A stretch of 64,000 nucleotides of DNA from the NCBI RefSeq assembly GCF_002018875.1, contig NZ_MVOL01000007.1, forward strand, positions 1 through 64,000. Direction: 5' to 3'. Of the stretch, positions 1 to 32,810 are shown piece after piece. The notes beneath the pieces are model-generated. The model was given only the letters and a program-made list of their open reading frames with translations. It was not told the DNA's origin and did no database searches. This stretch comes from Pseudomonas sp. MF4836. Its GTDB lineage: Bacteria; Pseudomonadota; Gammaproteobacteria; Pseudomonadales; Pseudomonadaceae. How positions within the stretch are numbered: the stretch's first letter is position 1; every line of letters begins with the position of its first letter. The position numbers and the translations under genes are program-made.

Positions 1-70
1 TGCATCGTCTGGCGGCATCGGGGTTTGCAGCGGTGTGGTTCGTCGGACGCTGCAGAGGGTTATAAGGACC
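1..70. other. Non-homologous sequence replacing adenylation domain core
   Basis: Downstream of RPVP in the third synthetase the translation stops resembling the nine other adenylation domains in this window. The 70 bases contain a perfect 7-base inverted repeat, TGCAGCG (26-32) and CGCTGCA (48-54), separated by 15 bases. I recognise no insertion-sequence end. It could be a rearrangement or insertion junction, or a chimeric contig end inside a highly repeated sequence. Confidence 0.55.
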
Positions 71-2724
71 AGGCACCGGGCGTTGCTGCTCGTCCAACAG
101 GTAGACCCGGGCATTGGTAATGGGTTTGCCGATCGGCAGGACCTGGCCCGGTTCGATCCGACCCGAGGTCGCCACCACCGTGGCTTCGGTCGGGCCGTAG
201 TTATTGATCACTGCAAACCCCGGGTCCCTGGAGAAATGCCGCAGGCGGTCGCCACCGATCAACAGGGTGCGCAGGGTCGGGTGCCCCAGGTTCTGGCTGA
301 AGGCGTACTCGGCCACCGGGGTCGGCAGAAAGCTCACGTCCAGGGGCTGGGCGCGCCACCACGTCAGCAGCTCGTCCAGGTCTTCGTTGCCGTCCCGGGC
401 GGGCGGCAGATGCAGGGTCGCGCCGGCACACAGCGCCGGCCAGATTTCCCAGGCCATGGCGTCAAAACCAAAGCCGGCCAGGCTCGACGTATGCCGCCCA
501 GGGCCCAGGTCGAAGGCCTGGTTGTGCCAGTCCACCAGGTTGCCCAGGGTCCGATGCTCGACCATCACCCCCTTGGGCAGGCCGGTGGAACCGGAGGTGT
601 AGATCACATAGGCCAGGTGCTGCGCGGTCAAATTCGCCAGTGACGGATCGGCGAACGCCACCCCTGCCGCGGCGCCGTCCTCAAGCTCGATCAGCGGCAC
701 GGACAGGGCCGGCAAGCGCTGCCGCAGCCCGGCCTGGGTCAGCACCGCCACCGGGGTGCAGTCATCGAGCAGGTAGCTCAGGCGTTCCAGGGGCTGGGCC
801 GGGTCGATCGGCACATAACAGGCTCCGGCCTTGAGCACCGCCAGCAGGCCGGCCAGGGTGTCGAGGCCGCGCCGGGCGATCACCGCCACCCGGTCATCGG
901 GCTGCACACCCAGGTCCAGCAGGCGCCGGGCCAGGGTATTGGCCCGGCGATTGAGTTCGCCATAGGTCAGTGGCTGCCCCTGGTACAGCGCCGCCACGGC
1001 ATCCGCCTGCTCGGCAGCGCGGGCCGCGACCCGCTGGCCGATGCACAGCCCTTGCGGGTAGTCGACCCGGCTGCCATTCAAGCCTTGCAGCAGGTGCTCG
1101 CGCTCGGCGCCAGGCAGGACCGACAACAGGTTCAGTGCCCCCTGCGGCGCCTGCTCCAGGGCCTGCGCGAGGTTTTCCAAGGCCGTGCGCAAGTAGTCGC
1201 AAACCCGCTGCGGATCGACCTCGCGGCTGGCCAGCAAGGTCAGGGCAAACCCCTGGCCCAGGTCATCGACGCTCATGGTCAGGGGGTAGTTGGTGCGTTC
1301 CTCGGAGTCGAGGCTGGAGATGCCCTGCCACGCCGCGACCAGATTGGCACTGGGCGGCGCGCTGTGGCGGTAGTTGAGCAGGCTGCTGAACAGCGGCGCC
1401 GGGGCCGCGACCGCGCTACAACGCTGGGCCAGGGCCAGTGGCGCATGTTCATGCCGGAGCAAGGTGGTGAGCCGTCCGTGGGCCGCCTTGACGGCGTCCT
1501 GCACGGCGCTGGCGTCCAGGTCGAAGCGGAACGGCAAGGTATTGATAAACATGCCCAGGGCCCGGTCGTTGTCGCCACCGCCCTGCATGCGCCCCATCAG
1601 CACCGTACCGAACACCACCTTGCGCTTGCCCGACAGCGCCCCCAGCACCTGGGCCCAGGCGGTGTGGAACAGGCTCGCGGTGCTCACCCCGAGCAACCGC
1701 GCCTGGGTTCGCAGGCGCTGGCACAGGGCCGGTTCCAGGGGCAGGCTGAATTCGTCGATGGCACTGCCATCGCCCTGTACATCGTGCAGGCCGAACGGCA
1801 GGGTCGGCTCGTCGATATCGCCGAGCATCTGGCGGAAGAATGCCTCGTGCTCCTCCTCGCTCATGCCCAGCCGGGCCTGGGCCACGTAGTTGCGAAACGG
1901 CACCGCCGGGCCCAGCACATGGCCCTGGCCCAGGAGCAAGGCACACATCTCCTGGCGCACCACGTCGAGGGCGCTGTGGTCCAGGGCCATATGGTGAAAC
2001 AGCAGCACGGCGACGATCCGCCGGTTGGCCGGGTCTTCGGCATAGGCCAGGCGGATCAGTGGCGCCTGGGTCACGTCCAGGCGGTAGTGACGGGCGTCGA
2101 AGCGCTGGTGCAACTGCTGGAGAATATCGCCGTCGGCTGCCGCCAGCGGCACGGCCTGCAACGCCAGCGTGGCCTGGCGCCAGACCACTTGCAGCGGCGT
2201 TTCCAGGCCTTCCCAGAGCACCGCCGTGCGCAGGATGTCATGGCGTTCGATCACCCCCTGCAAGGCCTGGGCAAAGTCCTGCAAGCGTTGCAGGTGGTCA
2301 AAGGCGAAATGCGCCTGCATCACATAGGGGTCGCCCTGCCCGGCACTGGCATGGTGGTAGAGAATGCCCTCCTGCAAGGGCGCCAGGGGATAGATGTCCT
2401 GCACGTTGGCCGCACCGCCCGGGACACTGGCGAGCACCCGCTCCAGGGTCGCCGGGTCCAGCTGCACCAGGGTCAGCATGTCCGGCGTGATATGGCGGCA
2501 GCCGGGCAGAATGCCGTTCGGCGGCACCTCGACCTGGCCGGACCTGGGCGCCGAGTACTGCCCCGAGCGGATCATCTCGATCAGCAGCGGCTTGTACTCG
2601 CGCAACTGGGCGATCACCGCAGGTTCGGTCAGCGCCTGGCGATTGCCCTGGACAATCAGTTGCTCATCGCGAACCGCGAGCTGGATGTCTTTTGCCTTCA
2701 GTGTTGCCAACAGTTCGATCACGC

Positions 2725-2728
<4 letters not shown>
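1..2728 (-). CDS. Third lipopeptide synthetase gene (NRPS), partial, C-A visible
   Basis: The gene starts at GTG 2728, which overlaps the TGA of the upstream synthetase (GTGA). A GGAG lies 8 bases before it, so translation is probably coupled. A docking-like N-terminus (SVIELLATLKAKDIQLAV) is followed by a condensation domain with VQDIYPLAPLQEGILYHH near 2400, HHASAGQGD and HHMALDH. An adenylation domain follows with AYVIYTSGSTGLPKG near 600. Its specificity code reads D-A-W-F-L-G-N-V-V, which is Leu. The protein follows family sequence through LLDEQQRPVP (about position 71) and then loses it (GPYNPLQR...), so the usual VGVAGELYIGG is missing. The frame stays open to the window edge. By analogy with related clusters the full gene would hold two to four more domains sets and a terminal thioesterase pair, but none of that is visible. 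Confidence 0.85.
71..2728 (-). other. NRPS module 10 (C-A), predicted Leu
   Basis: The condensation domain is of the same family as the others, but its N-terminal motif is HHASAGQGD, with Ala where dual condensation/epimerisation domains carry Ile or Leu. The adenylation pocket residues are FDAMAWE, VSFLP, LLIGG, INNYGPTEATVV, the same as in the other Leu modules. Confidence 0.75.
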
Positions 2729-25518
<22,790 letters not shown>

Positions 25519-25809
25519 TGGGTAACCTGCTTTGAATTCGGAAACGGTTGTCGAGAAAGTCCATGTTCAGCTGCAACCTGTGCCCCGCCGGCGACCGCCG
25601 CGCCGAAGCACCCGGCACTCGGTGCCGACCTGGGATACGCGTGGGCCGTGGTCTGTAAAAGTGACAGGGACATCGGGCCCGACGGGGCACCCCGCAGGCT
25701 CGAAAAACTAAACCATCGACGTCTGCGGACATGACATGGGAAGCCGGGACAAGCCCCCCGGCCGGGCCGCCAGGCCCGAACTGCGGGGCCTGACGGTGGT
25801 CTGCGCGGC
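25519..25809. other. Spacer between first and second synthetase genes
   Basis: These 291 bases hold no supported gene. They contrast with the 4-base overlap between the second and third synthetase genes. No convincing terminator with a T-run or sigma-70 promoter is visible. A moderate ribosome-binding site (AGCAGG) sits just before the seven-module gene. The two synthetase genes may be transcribed together or the spacer may hold an internal promoter. Confidence 0.6.
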
Positions 25810-28800
25810 TTACAGGCGCCGCTTGCGGTTGAGCTGGGGAATGGTGGTCTGCGGTACGTCCACCTGCTGCACCGGCACCAGGATCCGCGCCGCCAGCGCC
25901 GCCAGGGTCGGCTGGTTGAACAGCATCCGCGCATCGGCCTCCAGCCCTGCCTGGCGCATGCGCGCCACCAGGCTCACGGCCAGCAGCGAGTGGCCACCCA
26001 GCTCGAAGAAGTGATCATGGCGCCCGACCCGCTCGATCTTCAGGACCTCGGCCCAGATCTGCGCCAGGGTGATTTCCACTGCTCCTTCGGGCGCCTCGTA
26101 ACCCCGGTTTACCACCGCATCCAGGCCCGGTGCCGGCAGCGCCTGGCGGTCCAGCTTGCCGTTGGGGCTCAGGGGCAACGCCGCCAGTTGGACAAAGGCC
26201 GAAGGCACCATGTACTCCGGCAATTGCGCCAGCACATGGGCGCGCAAGGCTTCGACCGTCGGCGCCGGCGTCGCGCCGCGCTGGGTGTAGTAACTCACCA
26301 GGCGCTCGTCGCGCATCAGCACCACCACTTCACGCAAAGCCGGGTGGCTGGCCAGTCGCGCCTCGATCTCCCCGAGCTCGACCCGCAGCCCGTGCAGCTT
26401 GACCTGAAAGTCGTTGCGCCCGAGGAATTCCAGGTTGCCGTCGGCGCGGTAGCGCACCAGGTCGCCGGTGCGATACAGGCGGTCGCCGGCCACGAATGGA
26501 CTGTCGATAAAACGCTCGGCCATCAACTCGGGCAGGCCCAGGTAGCCCCGGGCCACACCGACCCCACCGATGTGCAACTGACCGCTGACACCCAGGGGCA
26601 CCGGCGCGTCATGGGCATCCAGCACATACAGCCGGGTATTGCTGATGGGACGGCCGATCGGCAGCTGGATCGGCGGCACTTCGGCCCCGGGTTCGAGGGT
26701 CCAGGCGCTGCTGTCGACGGTGGCCTCAGTGGGCCCGTAGACGTTGTGCAGGCGAGCCTGGGGCAACAGTTGCTGGAAGCGCCGGGCCATGGCCGCGGTC
26801 AGCTCGCCGCCGCCGGCGAAGACGTCGGTCAGGCTCCGGCACTGGCTGACTTCATCCAGCTCGAGGAACTGCTGCAGCATCGCCGGCACAAACTTCACCA
26901 GGGTGATCCCCTGTTCGCGGATCAGCCGCGCCAGGTACGCCGGATCCCGGTGCCCATCGGGGCGCGCCAGCACCAGGCGCATGCCGATGCTCAACGGCCA
27001 GAACAGCTCCCACACCGAGCCGTCGAAACTGAACGGGGCCTTCTGCAACAGGCTGCCGCTGGCCGCCCCCGGGCACAGGCCCGAACTCCAGTGCAGCAGG
27101 TTGCCCAGGCCGCGGTGCTCGATCATGACCCCCTTGGGGGTGCCGGTGGAACCCGAGGTGTAGATCACATAGGCCAGGTGCGAAACCCCAAGCCCCGGCA
27201 CCTGGGGATCACTGTGAGGCTGGTGCTGCCAGGTGCAGCGGTCGAAGTCGATCAGCGGCACCCGACTGCCTTCCATCAGCGCCCGCGTTGCGCCATGGAC
27301 CAGCACCGCGACCGGCGCACTGTCGTGCAACATGTAGTGCAGGCGTTCCGGCGGATAACCCGGGTCCAGCGGCACATAGGCGCCGCCGGCCTTGAGAATG
27401 CCCAGCAGGCCGACCAGCAGTTCCAGCCCGCGCTCGACGCAGATCGCCACCCGAGAATCGGGCTGCACCCCTTGCTCGCGCAGGTGATGGGCCAGCTGGT
27501 TGGCCCGGGCATTGAGCTCGTGGTAAGTCAGCTGCTGCTCGCCGGCCACCAGGGCCACCGCCTGGGGAGTGCGTCGGACCTGGGCCTCGATCAGGGCATG
27601 CAGGGTCTGGTCATGGGGGTAGGCCTCGACGGTGGCGTTGAACTCCTGCAACAGCTGGCGACGTTCGGCCTGCGGCAGGATCGGCACCTGCGCCAGGGGC
27701 TGCTGCGGCGTCTGTTCCAGGGCCTGCACCAGGCCGTCGAGGGCGCTCGGCAAGTAATCCAGCAGACGTTGCGCGCCGACCGCGCGCGGGGCCCGGGCAG
27801 ACAGGTGAAAGCCCGCGCCCAGGTCATCCACCGCCAGGCTCAGCGGGTAGCTGACAATTTCTTCACTGCTCAACAGCTCGATACCCGCCAGCCCGGCCAA
27901 GGCCACGGAGGCCGGGGCATGCCGGTAGTTGAGCAGGCTGTTGAACAGCGGCGTCGGTGCCACCACACCACTGCAGCGCTGCGCCAGGGCCAGGGCCGCA
28001 TGCTCGTGGACCAGCAGCGCGCTCAGGCCGTCATGGGTCTCGCGCAGCGCCTGCTGGACACTGCGCCCCGCCAGCTTGACCCGCAGCGGCAGGGTATTGA
28101 TAAACATGCCCAGGGCCCGGTCCGCGCCCTCTCCAGCCTGCAACCTGCCGAGCAGCACCGTGCCGAACACCAGGTCATCGCGCCCGGACAGACACCCCAG
28201 CACCTGGGCCCAGGCCAGGTGGTAGAGGCTCGCCGCACTCACCCCCAGTTGCCGTGCCTGGCGCCGCAGGCGGCGCCCCAGCCCGGTGTCGAGCAGGCAC
28301 TGCACCTGCTCCTGGTCGTCGCGCTCCACTTGATACGCCTGCAGGCCGAAGGCCAGGGTTGGTTCGTCGACGTCGCCGAGCAAGGCGGTAAAAAAGGCTT
28401 CGTGCTCGGCCTGGCGACTGGCCTGGCGGGCTTGGGCCACGTAGTTGCGATAGGCGACCGCAGGCGCCAATCGGCCTTGCTGACCCCGCAGGTGGGCCTG
28501 GATTTCCGCGATCAGCACCGCCGTCGAGGTGGCGTCGTTGATCAGGTGATGGAAGCGCAACATGCCGATCCAGCGCTGTTGCAGCGGGTCTTCGGCCCAG
28601 GCCATGGCCATCATCGGCGCCTGGCGGATATCCAGCGGGCGCAACGCGGGTGTGAAGCGTGCGGCCAACTGTCCGAGGATATCCCCCGACTGCGGTTCCA
28701 GCCGCACCTCCTCCAGCGTCAGCCGCGCCTCGCGCCACACCACTTGCATGGGTTGCTCCAGGCCGTCCCAGGCCAGGCTGGTGCGCAGGATGTCATGGCG

Positions 28801-29109
28801 CTCCACCACCTGTTGCAGCGCCTGGGCAAAGGCCTCAAGGAGTTCGCGGCTGGCGAAGGCGAACATCGCGTGTTGCTGATAAGGGTCGCCGTGCTCGGCG
28901 CTGATGTGGTGGTACAGCAGGCCTTCCTGCAAGGGCGCCAGGGGGTAGATCTCCTGCACATTGGCCGCGCCGCCGGGGATACCGGCGACGATGCGCTGGA
29001 TATCCTGCGTCTGGAGGCTGACCAGGGCCAGCATCTGCGGGGTGATGTGGGTGCAACCCGGGGCAATGCGGTTGGCCGGCACCTGGACTTCCCGGCTGTT
29101 GCCCACCGC
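25810..29109 (-). other. NRPS module 2 (C-A-T), predicted Glx (Glu favoured)
   Basis: The code D-G-W-K-F-G-V-V-D is read from FDGSVWELF, LVKFVP, VFAGGGE and HNVYGPTEATVD. It differs from the Gln code of module 5 at two positions: Gly for Ala, and Lys for Gln in the pocket. Glu is favoured by analogy with residue 2 of viscosin and putisolvin. The condensation active site is HHLINDA rather than HHxxxDG or DH. The dual-type HHISAEHGD is present. Confidence 0.65.
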
Positions 29110-32100
29110 CGCCGCCAGCGCCGCCAGGGTCGGCTCGCTGAACAGCACCCGCACATCGGCGCCAAGACCGGCCTGGCGCATGCGCTCGATCAGGTTCACC
29201 GCCAGCAGCGAATGCCCGCCCAGCTCGAAGAAGTGATCGTGGCGCCCTACCCGCTCGACCTGGAGCACCTCGGCCCAGATCTGCGCCAGGGTGATTTCGA
29301 CCTCGCCCCGGGGCGCTTCGTAGTCGCGGCTGAGCACGGCCGAGGCCGCCGGCAGCGGCAGTGCCTTGCGGTCGAGCTTGCCGTTGGCGGTCAGCGGCAG
29401 CGCCGGCAATTGCACGTAGGCCGAGGGCAGCATGTACTCCGGCAACCGGCCTTGCAGGCTGGCGTGCAGGCTCTTGATCGACACCTCGCCAGCGCCGGCA
29501 TGGACCGTGAAATAAGCCACCAGGCGCTTGTTGCCCGGACTGTCTTCGCGCAGCAGCACGGCGGCGTCCTTGATCCCGGCACACGTCGCCAGGCAGCTTT
29601 CGATCTCCCCCAGCTCGATGCGAAAGCCCCGCAGCTTGACCTGCTGGTCATTGCGCCCCTGGTACAGCAAGACGCCGTCGGCGCGCCAGCAGGCCAGGTC
29701 GCCGGTGCGGTACATCCGCCCTCGGGGATCGCTGGCAAAGGGATCGGCGAGAAACTTTTCCGCCGTCAGCTGCGGCTGGTTCAGGTAACCCTGAGCGACC
29801 CCGGCGCCGCCGATATACAGCTCGCCGACCACGCCCACGGCCACCGGCTGCTGGCGGGCATCGAGCACATAGGCGTGGCTGTTGCCGATGGGCCGGCCAA
29901 TGGGAATGCCTCCGGCCCCGACCTGGCGGATCTCGAAGGTGGTGGAAAAGGTCGTGGCTTCGGTCGGGCCATAGCCGTTGAGCAGATGCTGCGGCGCACC
30001 CTGCTCCAGCACCCGGGCAATCACGTTCGGGTCCAGCACATCGCCGCCGACTATCAGGTAGCGCAAGCGATGCAGGACCGGCATCAGGCCATCGGCGTGC
30101 TGATGAAACAACCCGGCGGTCATCCACAGCACGCTGACGTTCTGCTCCAGCAGCAACTTCGCCAGGGCCTGGCTGGACAGCAGCACCTCTTGCTCGACCA
30201 CCACCACGCAGCCCCCATTGAGCAAGGGCGCCCAGACTTCCAGGGTGCTGGCGTCGAACGCCGGGTTGGAAGCGAACGCCACCCGGTCATGGCGGTTGAA
30301 CTCGGCGTAACCGTTGTTCAGCACCAATCGGCTGACGGCGCGATGCGGCACCAGCACCCCCTTGGGCACGCCGGTGGAGCCGGAGGTGTACATCAGGTAG
30401 GCGACACTTTGCGACGACTGCGCCAGCTCCGGGTTGTGCGCCGGCTGGCGTTCAAGGCCAAGTTGCTCCAGATCGATGCGCGGGGTCCGGCACTCCAGGA
30501 CCAGGTCGCCATGGCTGAGCAGCAGCCGCGCCCGGCTGTCTTCGAGAATAAAACCCTGGCGCTGGCCAGGGGCCTGAATATCCAGCGGCACATAGACCGC
30601 CGCGCATTTGTTGATGGCCAACTGGCTGACCAGCAACGGCAGGGAACGTGGCAGCAGGACCGCCACCCGGTCTCCCGGCTGCACTCCCTGACTCAGCAGG
30701 AGGTGGGCCAACTGATTGGCGCGGCGATTCAGCTCGGCGTAGCTGACGGACTGCGAACCGTGCACCGCCGCCGGCGCTTCCGGGCTCAGCCGCGCCTGGG
30801 TCTCGAACAGGCCGTGCAGGGTCCGGCGGTCCGGGTAGTGACGCTCTGTGGCGTTCCATTGCCGGATCTGCGCCGCCTCGTGCGCGGTGACCAGGGAAAA
30901 CTCGCCAACCCTCCGCGCGCCGTCAGCCAGCCCCTGTTCCAGCACATGGATAAAACGCTCGGCCAGGGCCTCGACGTCGTTCTCCTGAAAATAGGCCTGG
31001 TTGTAGACGTAGTGAATCCACGCCTGGTCGTTGTAGCGGTTGCTGCGCAGGTGGATCACCAGCGGCATCGGCTCGTGGTTGTTCGGCACCTTGATCGCCT
31101 GGGCCCGGGCCTCGCCGTAACGGTAATCATGGTCGTCCTGCTCATAGGACACCGAAAGGTCGAACACCTGGCCACGGTCCTCGCGCCACAGGCCCAGCGC
31201 GCGATTCATTTCACTCAGGGAAAACCGCTGGTGGCGAAAATCCTGTTTCAGCCCATCGCGGATCGCCGCCACCAGCTCGGCAAAGGTCAGCTCCCGGCCA
31301 AAGGCCAGGCGCACTGCACTGACCTGGGTGAACAGACCCAGGGTCGACCTGAATCGTGCGTTGGAGCGGTTGAGAATCGGCAAGCCAACCACCCATTCGT
31401 CACGCTCGCCGGTGCGGGTGAAGTAGACATACAGCGCCGCCAGCAGCACATGAAAGACCGAGGCCTGCCAGGTTTTCGCCTGCTGTTGCATGCGCTCATG
31501 CAGGGCCCCGGGGAAAGCCCGGACCATGCTCCCGCCCGGCGCCCCATGGCGCGGGTAACGCTCGCGATAGCGCGGCACCAGCAGCGGCTCGGGCAGGCTG
31601 CGGTATTTGTCCAGCCAGTAGGCACGATCACGGGCGTAGCGCGGCGAGCTGTGGTAGCGCGCGTCGTCGTGGATGAAGTCGATATAGGACGCGGCCTCAA
31701 GCTCCGGGGCTTGGCCCTGGACCAGGGCGCTGTAGATTCCGCCCAGGGAATCCAGCATCTGGCCGAAGCCCCAGCCATCGAGAATCAGGTGATGGGCCTG
31801 GGTGCCCAGCAGGTAATGGTTGGCACTGAGCTTGACCAGGAAGAAACGGAACAGGGGCGCGCCATACAGCCCATAGACCCGGGCCATTTGCTGCTGCATC
31901 AGGGCATGGGCCTGAACCATCGGTTCGGTGTGCCGGGAAACATCATGCAGCGGCATGTGCACCGGCACTTCGCGGGCGAAGGTCTGCAACGGCAGGCCGT
32001 CGGGGCCGGTATCGGCCAGCAGCACGGTGCGCAGGGCGTCATGCTTGTGCACCAGGAGCTCGATGGCGCGCTGCATCAGCCCGGGATCCACCGGCCCCTC

Positions 32101-32223
32101 CAGCTCGACATAGCCGCCGATGTTGTAACGCGGCGAATCCGCCCGGCTCAGTTGGTCGAGCCAGATATCGCTTTGGGCGACGGTCAGGGCAAAGGTGTGC
32201 GGAGTCGCTGGGCCCGGGTTCAT
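25810..32223 (-). CDS. Starter lipopeptide synthetase, two modules (NRPS)
   Basis: This 2137-residue enzyme should begin the lipopeptide by acylating the first amino acid. The N-terminal domain (LTVAQSDIWLDQLSRADSPRYNIGGYVE) is a starter condensation domain with the canonical HHLILDGWG active site, which joins a fatty acid to residue 1. The first adenylation domain follows (YTSGSTG near 30390, code D-A-L-W-I-G-G-T-F, Val), then a thiolation domain near 29220. The second module has a dual-type condensation domain, adenylation (YTSGSTG near 27160) and a final thiolation domain near 26000. The protein ends without a thioesterase, so the dipeptide is passed on. The ATG overlaps the stop of a 12-codon leader frame (ATGA) and has no good ribosome site of its own. 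It sits divergent to a LuxR regulator, the usual layout for Pseudomonas lipopeptides. Confidence 0.95.
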   Translation of the reverse strand: MNPGPATPHTFALTVAQSDIWLDQLSRADSPRYNIGGYVELEGPVDPGLMQRAIELLVHKHDALRTVLLADTGPDGLPLQTFAREVPVHMPLHDVSRHTEPMVQAHALMQQQMARVYGLYGAPLFRFFLVKLSANHYLLGTQAHHLILDGWGFGQMLDSLGGIYSALVQGQAPELEAASYIDFIHDDARYHSSPRYARDRAYWLDKYRSLPEPLLVPRYRERYPRHGAPGGSMVRAFPGALHERMQQQAKTWQASVFHVLLAALYVYFTRTGERDEWVVGLPILNRSNARFRSTLGLFTQVSAVRLAFGRELTFAELVAAIRDGLKQDFRHQRFSLSEMNRALGLWREDRGQVFDLSVSYEQDDHDYRYGEARAQAIKVPNNHEPMPLVIHLRSNRYNDQAWIHYVYNQAYFQENDVEALAERFIHVLEQGLADGARRVGEFSLVTAHEAAQIRQWNATERHYPDRRTLHGLFETQARLSPEAPAAVHGSQSVSYAELNRRANQLAHLLLSQGVQPGDRVAVLLPRSLPLLVSQLAINKCAAVYVPLDIQAPGQRQGFILEDSRARLLLSHGDLVLECRTPRIDLEQLGLERQPAHNPELAQSSQSVAYLMYTSGSTGVPKGVLVPHRAVSRLVLNNGYAEFNRHDRVAFASNPAFDASTLEVWAPLLNGGCVVVVEQEVLLSSQALAKLLLEQNVSVLWMTAGLFHQHADGLMPVLHRLRYLIVGGDVLDPNVIARVLEQGAPQHLLNGYGPTEATTFSTTFEIRQVGAGGIPIGRPIGNSHAYVLDARQQPVAVGVVGELYIGGAGVAQGYLNQPQLTAEKFLADPFASDPRGRMYRTGDLACWRADGVLLYQGRNDQQVKLRGFRIELGEIESCLATCAGIKDAAVLLREDSPGNKRLVAYFTVHAGAGEVSIKSLHASLQGRLPEYMLPSAYVQLPALPLTANGKLDRKALPLPAASAVLSRDYEAPRGEVEITLAQIWAEVLQVERVGRHDHFFELGGHSLLAVNLIERMRQAGLGADVRVLFSEPTLAALAAAVGNSREVQVPANRIAPGCTHITPQMLALVSLQTQDIQRIVAGIPGGAANVQEIYPLAPLQEGLLYHHISAEHGDPYQQHAMFAFASRELLEAFAQALQQVVERHDILRTSLAWDGLEQPMQVVWREARLTLEEVRLEPQSGDILGQLAARFTPALRPLDIRQAPMMAMAWAEDPLQQRWIGMLRFHHLINDATSTAVLIAEIQAHLRGQQGRLAPAVAYRNYVAQARQASRQAEHEAFFTALLGDVDEPTLAFGLQAYQVERDDQEQVQCLLDTGLGRRLRRQARQLGVSAASLYHLAWAQVLGCLSGRDDLVFGTVLLGRLQAGEGADRALGMFINTLPLRVKLAGRSVQQALRETHDGLSALLVHEHAALALAQRCSGVVAPTPLFNSLLNYRHAPASVALAGLAGIELLSSEEIVSYPLSLAVDDLGAGFHLSARAPRAVGAQRLLDYLPSALDGLVQALEQTPQQPLAQVPILPQAERRQLLQEFNATVEAYPHDQTLHALIEAQVRRTPQAVALVAGEQQLTYHELNARANQLAHHLREQGVQPDSRVAICVERGLELLVGLLGILKAGGAYVPLDPGYPPERLHYMLHDSAPVAVLVHGATRALMEGSRVPLIDFDRCTWQHQPHSDPQVPGLGVSHLAYVIYTSGSTGTPKGVMIEHRGLGNLLHWSSGLCPGAASGSLLQKAPFSFDGSVWELFWPLSIGMRLVLARPDGHRDPAYLARLIREQGITLVKFVPAMLQQFLELDEVSQCRSLTDVFAGGGELTAAMARRFQQLLPQARLHNVYGPTEATVDSSAWTLEPGAEVPPIQLPIGRPISNTRLYVLDAHDAPVPLGVSGQLHIGGVGVARGYLGLPELMAERFIDSPFVAGDRLYRTGDLVRYRADGNLEFLGRNDFQVKLHGLRVELGEIEARLASHPALREVVVLMRDERLVSYYTQRGATPAPTVEALRAHVLAQLPEYMVPSAFVQLAALPLSPNGKLDRQALPAPGLDAVVNRGYEAPEGAVEITLAQIWAEVLKIERVGRHDHFFELGGHSLLAVSLVARMRQAGLEADARMLFNQPTLAALAARILVPVQQVDVPQTTIPQLNRKRRL
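29110..32223 (-). other. NRPS loading module 1 (Cs-A-T), predicted fatty acyl-Val
   Basis: The code D-A-L-W-I-G-G-T-F is read from FDASTLEVW, VLWMTA, LIVGGD and NGYGPTEATTF. Val at position 1 is unusual, since most Pseudomonas lipopeptides start with Leu. The starter condensation domain spans roughly 32200-30950. Confidence 0.8.
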
Positions 32224-32258
32224 GGACGGGCACCCGGGGCGGCAGAAAAAAGCGTCAT
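32220..32258 (-). CDS. 12-residue leader peptide frame coupled to starter synthetase
   Basis: An ATG at 32258 preceded by GAGAAGGATCTT (strong ribosome site) encodes MTLFSAAPGARP. Its TGA overlaps the ATG of the synthetase as ATGA. The synthetase ATG itself is preceded by CCCGGGTGCCCGTCC, which has no clear ribosome site. Termination-reinitiation coupling is therefore the simplest reading. The AAGGA in the ribosome site is also the core of RsmA/RsmE binding sites, which fits known Gac/Rsm control of lipopeptides. Both the peptide and the coupling are inferred. Confidence 0.45.
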   Translation of the reverse strand: MTLFSAAPGARP

Positions 32259-32810
32259 AAGATCCTTCTCATGTGATGGCCCCGCAGCGCGCGCGAAGTG
32301 CTGGCCTCAGGCGCGGCGCCGACGATGGGGGGGTATCACGGGATTTAAGCATCAGCCCCAACACCCGCGTGACACCCGAAACCCGGACAACCTGCCGCGC
32401 TGCCTAGGCCCCGGGAAGGAAGCAGCTTGGCGCCAGTCGGGACAGCTCGGGTGCCTGGATCGGGCGCAAGCAGAAAGTTCCAGAAGCTTGGCTTATATGG
32501 CTGTAGGAAATCCGCCATAGCTCAGGCACGCCGCTCGCCTGGTCGTCATCGGGTCAAAAAAACAAACCCATTACTTTCAGAAGGTTACAAACACTTCCCA
32601 GAACAATAAGGCGGCCAATCAGCGCAAGCGTCAAATTAATCCCGTGGTTTTCATGGCAGCGTTTGTCCCGGTGTTCCCGTACAGACCTCAGACAATTCCA
32701 TGGGATTTAATGAAATGTCGGGTGCTGGCTCAGCTTCATGGAGAACTGATCAGCCCCCACTGCCCCCGTTCAACGTTCGACGATCTGTCTACATCAAGGA
32801 TGATAAGGAT
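32259..32810. promoter_or_regulatory. Divergent control region of synthetases and LuxR regulator
   Basis: About 550 bases separate the synthetase leader frame from the preferred start of the LuxR gene. The right half is more AT-rich than its surroundings, with a run near 32560-32640 that should contain promoters. On the minus strand a TTGACG (reverse of 32629-32634) could be a -35, but no good -10 stands at the right distance. No lux-box palindrome was recognised. Confidence 0.4.

Noticed and set aside
25990..32520. A very long open frame on the plus strand (over 2100 codons) opposite the starter synthetase, with similar ones at 15811-22272 and 3055-7404.
   Set aside because: The composition is rich in Arg, Gln, Gly and His and matches no family. 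The minus strand has unmistakable, continuous NRPS domains. Such antisense frames are an effect of strong third-position GC in these genes.
32700..32810. A longer start for the LuxR regulator at ATG 32700.
   Set aside because: No ribosome site precedes it and the extra 37 residues look like translated leader; AAGGA supports 32811.
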